Shown here: piece by piece, positions 61,436 through 64,000 of the stretch | Position numbering within the stretch: the first letter of the stretch is position 1 | How the letters are laid out: each line of letters begins with the position of its first letter | NCBI GenBank assembly: GCA_018821785.1 | Contig: JAHJLI010000043.1 | Coordinates: forward strand, 45,432 to 109,431 | DNA: 64,000 nucleotides | Source of the DNA: Pseudomonadota bacterium | GTDB taxonomy: Bacteria; Desulfobacterota; Desulfobulbia; Desulfobulbales; Desulfocapsaceae | Direction: 5' to 3' | Program-made: the position numbers and the translations under genes | The notes under the pieces: generated by a model | The model's database searches: none | What the model saw: only the letters and a program-made list of their open reading frames with translations | What the model was told of the DNA's origin: nothing

Positions 61436-63136
61436 ATGGCTCAGCGAATCACCATTGATCCGGTAACCCGGATTGAGGGTCACCTAAGAGTAGATATCGA
61501 AGTAGACGGAGGCAAGGTCACCAAGGCATGGTCCTCCGGCCAGATGTACCGCGGTCTTGAGAACATTCTCAAAGGCCGCGACCCCCGCGATGCGTGGTTA
61601 TTTGTTCAGCGCATCTGCGGTGTTTGCACGACGGTCCACGCACTTGCTTCCGTTCGTTCTGTTGAGAACGCGCTCGGTCTTGAGATCCCCCTCAACGCCC
61701 AGCTTATCCGCAATATGGTGCAGTCAATCCACTGTCTGCATGACCATATAGTCCATTTTTACGCCCTCTCGGCCCTTGACTGGGTTGATGTAGTCTCCGC
61801 TCTTAGTGCCGACCCAGGTGCTACCGCAAAACTCGCCGACAGTCTTTCCGATTGGCCTGGTAACAGCCCCAAGCGTTTCGCTGCTGTGAAAGACAAGCTG
61901 AAAGCTCTGGTAGCAAGTGGTCAACTCGGCCCCTTCGCTAATGCCTACTGGGGTCATCCGGCCATGAAACTGCCACCTGAGGCCAACCTCATGGCGGTTT
62001 CCCATTATCTGGAAGCCCTTGATTATCAACGCAAAGCTACCCAGGCCCTAGCCATCATCGGCGGCAAAAACCCGCATATCCAGAATCTTACAGTTGGCGG
62101 TGTTACCACCAACCTGAATCCTGAGAATCAGACCGCTGTCACCATGGAGCGACTGAATCATATCAAGGAACTCGTTCTGGAAGTACAGTCGTTCATCAAG
62201 ATGGTCTACATGACCGACGTTGTTGCCGTCGGTGCCCTGTATGCCGCCTGGATTCCTTACGGCGCTGGCGTCACCAACTACCTGGCCGCACCGGACATGT
62301 TCCTGAACGCAGCCGGAACCAAGGCTGATCTCCCTGGTGGCACCGTGTTTGGTGGTGACCTTAAAACCATCAAGCCAATCAGTGTTCATGCTGACAAATA
62401 TTTCCAGGAAAACGTCCAGGAATCCATCGCCAAAGCCTGGTATGAAGGCAACTGGTCAAAACATCCTTGGGAATCCTCTACCGAACCGAAGTTCACCGAC
62501 TTCCAGGATGAGGGTAAATACACCTGGCTGAAGGCCCCCCGTTTCCAAGGTAAGCCGATGCAGGTCGGACCTCTGGCACAAATGGTCGTAGGCTATGCCC
62601 AAGGCCATGAACTGACCGTTAAGAGTGTCAATGACTTCCTTGGCCGTGTAAGCGCTGTAGCCGGCACCAAGGTTGGTCCGGAAGCCCTGCATGGTACCAT
62701 CGGACGGCATGCTGCCCGTGCTGTACGAGCTGGAATGATGTCCGACCTCTGCCTCAAGCACTGGGATCTCCTGGTTAACAATATTGCTTCCGGTGATTAC
62801 GAAATCTTCCGCCCCTGGACGTATCCGAAGGGTGAACAGCGCGGTGTCGGTGTTCATGAAGCACCCCGTGGGCTTTTGTCACACTGGATCGTTATCGAAA
62901 ACGGCAAGATTAAAAATTACCAGTGTGTTGTTCCTTCCACCTGGAATGCCGGCCCAAGGGACGAAAAAGGCCAACTCGGCCCCTACGAAGCATCACTCGT
63001 CGGCAATCCGATTGCTGACCCGGAAAAACCCCTCGAGGTTCTTCGTACTATCCATTCATTCGATCCATGTATAGCCTGTGCCGTACATATGCTCGATCCA
63101 GAAGGGAAAGAAGTTGTGAAAGTGAAAGCAATATAA
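61436..63136 (+). CDS. hyaB: [NiFe] hydrogenase large subunit (group 1)
   Basis: Catalytic subunit of 566 residues holding the NiFe(CN)2CO site. N-terminal RICGVC and C-terminal DPCIACAVH supply the four Cys ligands; Cys, not selenocysteine, occupies the Ni site. The 15 residues after the His (MLDPEGKEVVKVKAI) would be removed by a HyaD/HynC-type protease. It has no signal peptide and travels with the small subunit through Tat. GGAGGT precedes the ATG at 61436. A 114-bp gap to the small-subunit gene has a weak hairpin (GGAAAA/TTTTCC). Confidence 0.96.
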   Translation: MAQRITIDPVTRIEGHLRVDIEVDGGKVTKAWSSGQMYRGLENILKGRDPRDAWLFVQRICGVCTTVHALASVRSVENALGLEIPLNAQLIRNMVQSIHCLHDHIVHFYALSALDWVDVVSALSADPGATAKLADSLSDWPGNSPKRFAAVKDKLKALVASGQLGPFANAYWGHPAMKLPPEANLMAVSHYLEALDYQRKATQALAIIGGKNPHIQNLTVGGVTTNLNPENQTAVTMERLNHIKELVLEVQSFIKMVYMTDVVAVGALYAAWIPYGAGVTNYLAAPDMFLNAAGTKADLPGGTVFGGDLKTIKPISVHADKYFQENVQESIAKAWYEGNWSKHPWESSTEPKFTDFQDEGKYTWLKAPRFQGKPMQVGPLAQMVVGYAQGHELTVKSVNDFLGRVSAVAGTKVGPEALHGTIGRHAARAVRAGMMSDLCLKHWDLLVNNIASGDYEIFRPWTYPKGEQRGVGVHEAPRGLLSHWIVIENGKIKNYQCVVPSTWNAGPRDEKGQLGPYEASLVGNPIADPEKPLEVLRTIHSFDPCIACAVHMLDPEGKEVVKVKAI

Positions 63137-63196
63137 GGTCTCTTCACACACACTTAAAAACTTTTCTTTCCGGCTCAAACCGCAGGAGGTAATAGA

Positions 63197-63841
63197 ATGG
63201 CAACATACGAAAAACATCATTGCTGGAGCATACTGCTTCGGCTGTTTCACTGGATGTTTGCTCTGTCTATCGTGTTTCTGGTGACGACAGGGTTTTACAT
63301 CAACAACCCATGGACAAATACCATGATCGAGGGAAGCTTCAGCTTCCCCATGGCAACCATGCGCTACATTCACTTTCTTGCAGCGTATACCTTTTCAGCT
63401 GCAATAGCGATCAGGCTGTTTCTCTATATCTTCGGCAACGCCCAAGAGAGAATATTGGATATTCTGCCGGTTACCGGACGGAATATCAACAACCTGTTCA
63501 TGACCCTGTTGCAGTACAGCTACATCAGCGACAAACATGACGAGAGACTCGGCCATAATATCTTGGCAGGTCTTGCCTATCTCTTCACCTTTTTCGCTGC
63601 AATTTTCATGATTGTCAGCGGCTTCTACATGCTTTACCCGGAGGCCTCTTTCTGGGCCGGATGGGGGGTGACGATTTTCGGCAGTCAGCAATTTGCCCGG
63701 TATATACACCACATCCTTATGTGGTGGTTTATGATCTTTGCGGTCATCCATATCTATCTCTGTATATGGAATGACACAAAGCAACCCGAGGGACTTATTT
63801 CCTCTATCTTTACCGGTGTTAAATTCAAGCACAAAGCATAA
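63197..63841 (+). CDS. hyaC: Ni/Fe-hydrogenase b-type cytochrome subunit
   Basis: Membrane cytochrome b of 214 residues with four hydrophobic segments and heme-ligand candidates in RLFHWMFAL, YIHFLAAYTF, ARYIHHILMWWF and VIHIYLC. It passes electrons from the hydrogenase to quinone. AGGAGG precedes the ATG. The order small-large-cytochrome is as in E. coli hyaABC. It ends in the frame overlap with hypF. Confidence 0.93.
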   Translation: MATYEKHHCWSILLRLFHWMFALSIVFLVTTGFYINNPWTNTMIEGSFSFPMATMRYIHFLAAYTFSAAIAIRLFLYIFGNAQERILDILPVTGRNINNLFMTLLQYSYISDKHDERLGHNILAGLAYLFTFFAAIFMIVSGFYMLYPEASFWAGWGVTIFGSQQFARYIHHILMWWFMIFAVIHIYLCIWNDTKQPEGLISSIFTGVKFKHKA

Positions 63842-64000
63842 GCAGCAAGGGGTCGAAATACTTGTCCAAGGTACGGTTCAGGGCGTAGGATTTCGACCCT
63901 TCATCTACAATTTAGCCTGTCGATTTGGGATTTGCGGCACGGTGACCAATACCGGTGAAGGGGTGGTCATCACGGCTGCCGGGCCAAGTGACAGGCTTTA
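63816..64000 (+). CDS. hypF: carbamoyltransferase HypF, N-terminal part (3' partial)
   Basis: The visible 61 residues match the N-terminal acylphosphatase-like domain of HypF (VQGTVQGVGFRPF, then CGTVTNTGEGVVI), which supplies carbamoyl phosphate-derived cyanide for the [NiFe] site. The GTG at 63816 overlaps the cytochrome gene by 26 bp and is the likely start; no ATG fits. The gene continues beyond the window. The maturation gene beside the structural genes supports a complete hydrogenase cluster. Confidence 0.85.
   Translation, partial: MLNSSTKHKQQGVEILVQGTVQGVGFRPFIYNLACRFGICGTVTNTGEGVVITAAGPSDRL

Noticed and set aside
63060..63100. selenocysteine [NiFeSe] form of the hydrogenase large subunit
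   Set aside because: The C-terminal motif is DPCIACAVH with TGT/TGC codons; there is no in-frame TGA at the Ni ligand.

Overview
The window is one contiguous, gene-dense bacterial chromosome segment of roughly 50% GC, with no prophage, CRISPR array or rRNA. The gene set suggests an anaerobic or facultatively anaerobic delta-type proteobacterium (Desulfobacterota, possibly Desulfobulbales-like). It has a Tat-exported group 1 [NiFe] hydrogenase with its cytochrome b, the LutABC/LldEFG lactate-oxidation operon, a hemerythrin, a NifU-like/GGGtGRT gene pair, sigma54-type regulation, and DHH-CBS and poly(A)-polymerase proteins. The taxonomic call is inference; no dissimilatory sulfate-reduction gene lies in the window.

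Layout. 1-7.4 kb is signalling: the end of an IclR regulator, a chemoreceptor, an NtrB/NtrC-like kinase-regulator pair, then a response regulator-DUF4388-Roadblock protein behind a candidate sigma54 promoter. 7.4-19.6 kb is mostly housekeeping: a lone Roadblock protein, dtd, an M16C metalloprotease, the NifU-like/GGGtGRT pair, an amino-acid binding protein, rsmB, a Xaa-Pro peptidase and a PIN-PhoH ATPase. 19.6-26.4 kb holds a MarR regulator, a CsgG-type protein, a stress module (two Hsp20s, a CbpA-like J-protein and a putative tandem ribbon-helix-helix regulator), a DUF4442-Mth938 fusion and a SprT-DUF2786 protein. 26.4-32.4 kb has a hairpin-rich spacer, DHH-CBS, a divergent MocR/EamA pair, tRNA-Gly and citrate synthase.

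32.4-35.9 kb is an AT-rich accessory patch with an IS30 remnant, small membrane ORFs, a TetR regulator, a hemerythrin and a possible NifU-like fragment. 35.9-42.2 kb has an orphan ABC binding protein, lutABC, an AI-2E family protein and an EamA transporter bracketed by repeat halves. 42.2-48.1 kb is a glyoxylate-bypass locus, aceB-aceA with a divergent XRE/DUF2083 regulator; aceA is split across two frames at a U UUU UUA heptamer. 48.1-48.9 kb is a REP-associated (Y1) transposase unit with terminal repeats. 49.1-59.5 kb has MoxR-DUF58-transglutaminase, aspS, hisS, a nitronate-monooxygenase-like protein and a poly(A)-polymerase/CCA-family protein. A 790-bp non-coding stretch then precedes the hydrogenase operon (small subunit, large subunit, cytochrome b, start of hypF), which runs off the window.

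Together the genes fit an organism that oxidises H2 through a membrane-bound periplasmic hydrogenase, oxidises lactate through Lut, and carries citrate synthase, isocitrate lyase and malate synthase for growth on C2 compounds. The observations most worth a second look are the aceA frame break, the NifU-like/GGGtGRT pair of unknown function, the stress module with its AGTAAT operator-like repeats, and a family of short palindromic repeats (GGATAAGTACCTT ends) that share the window with a Y1 transposase.
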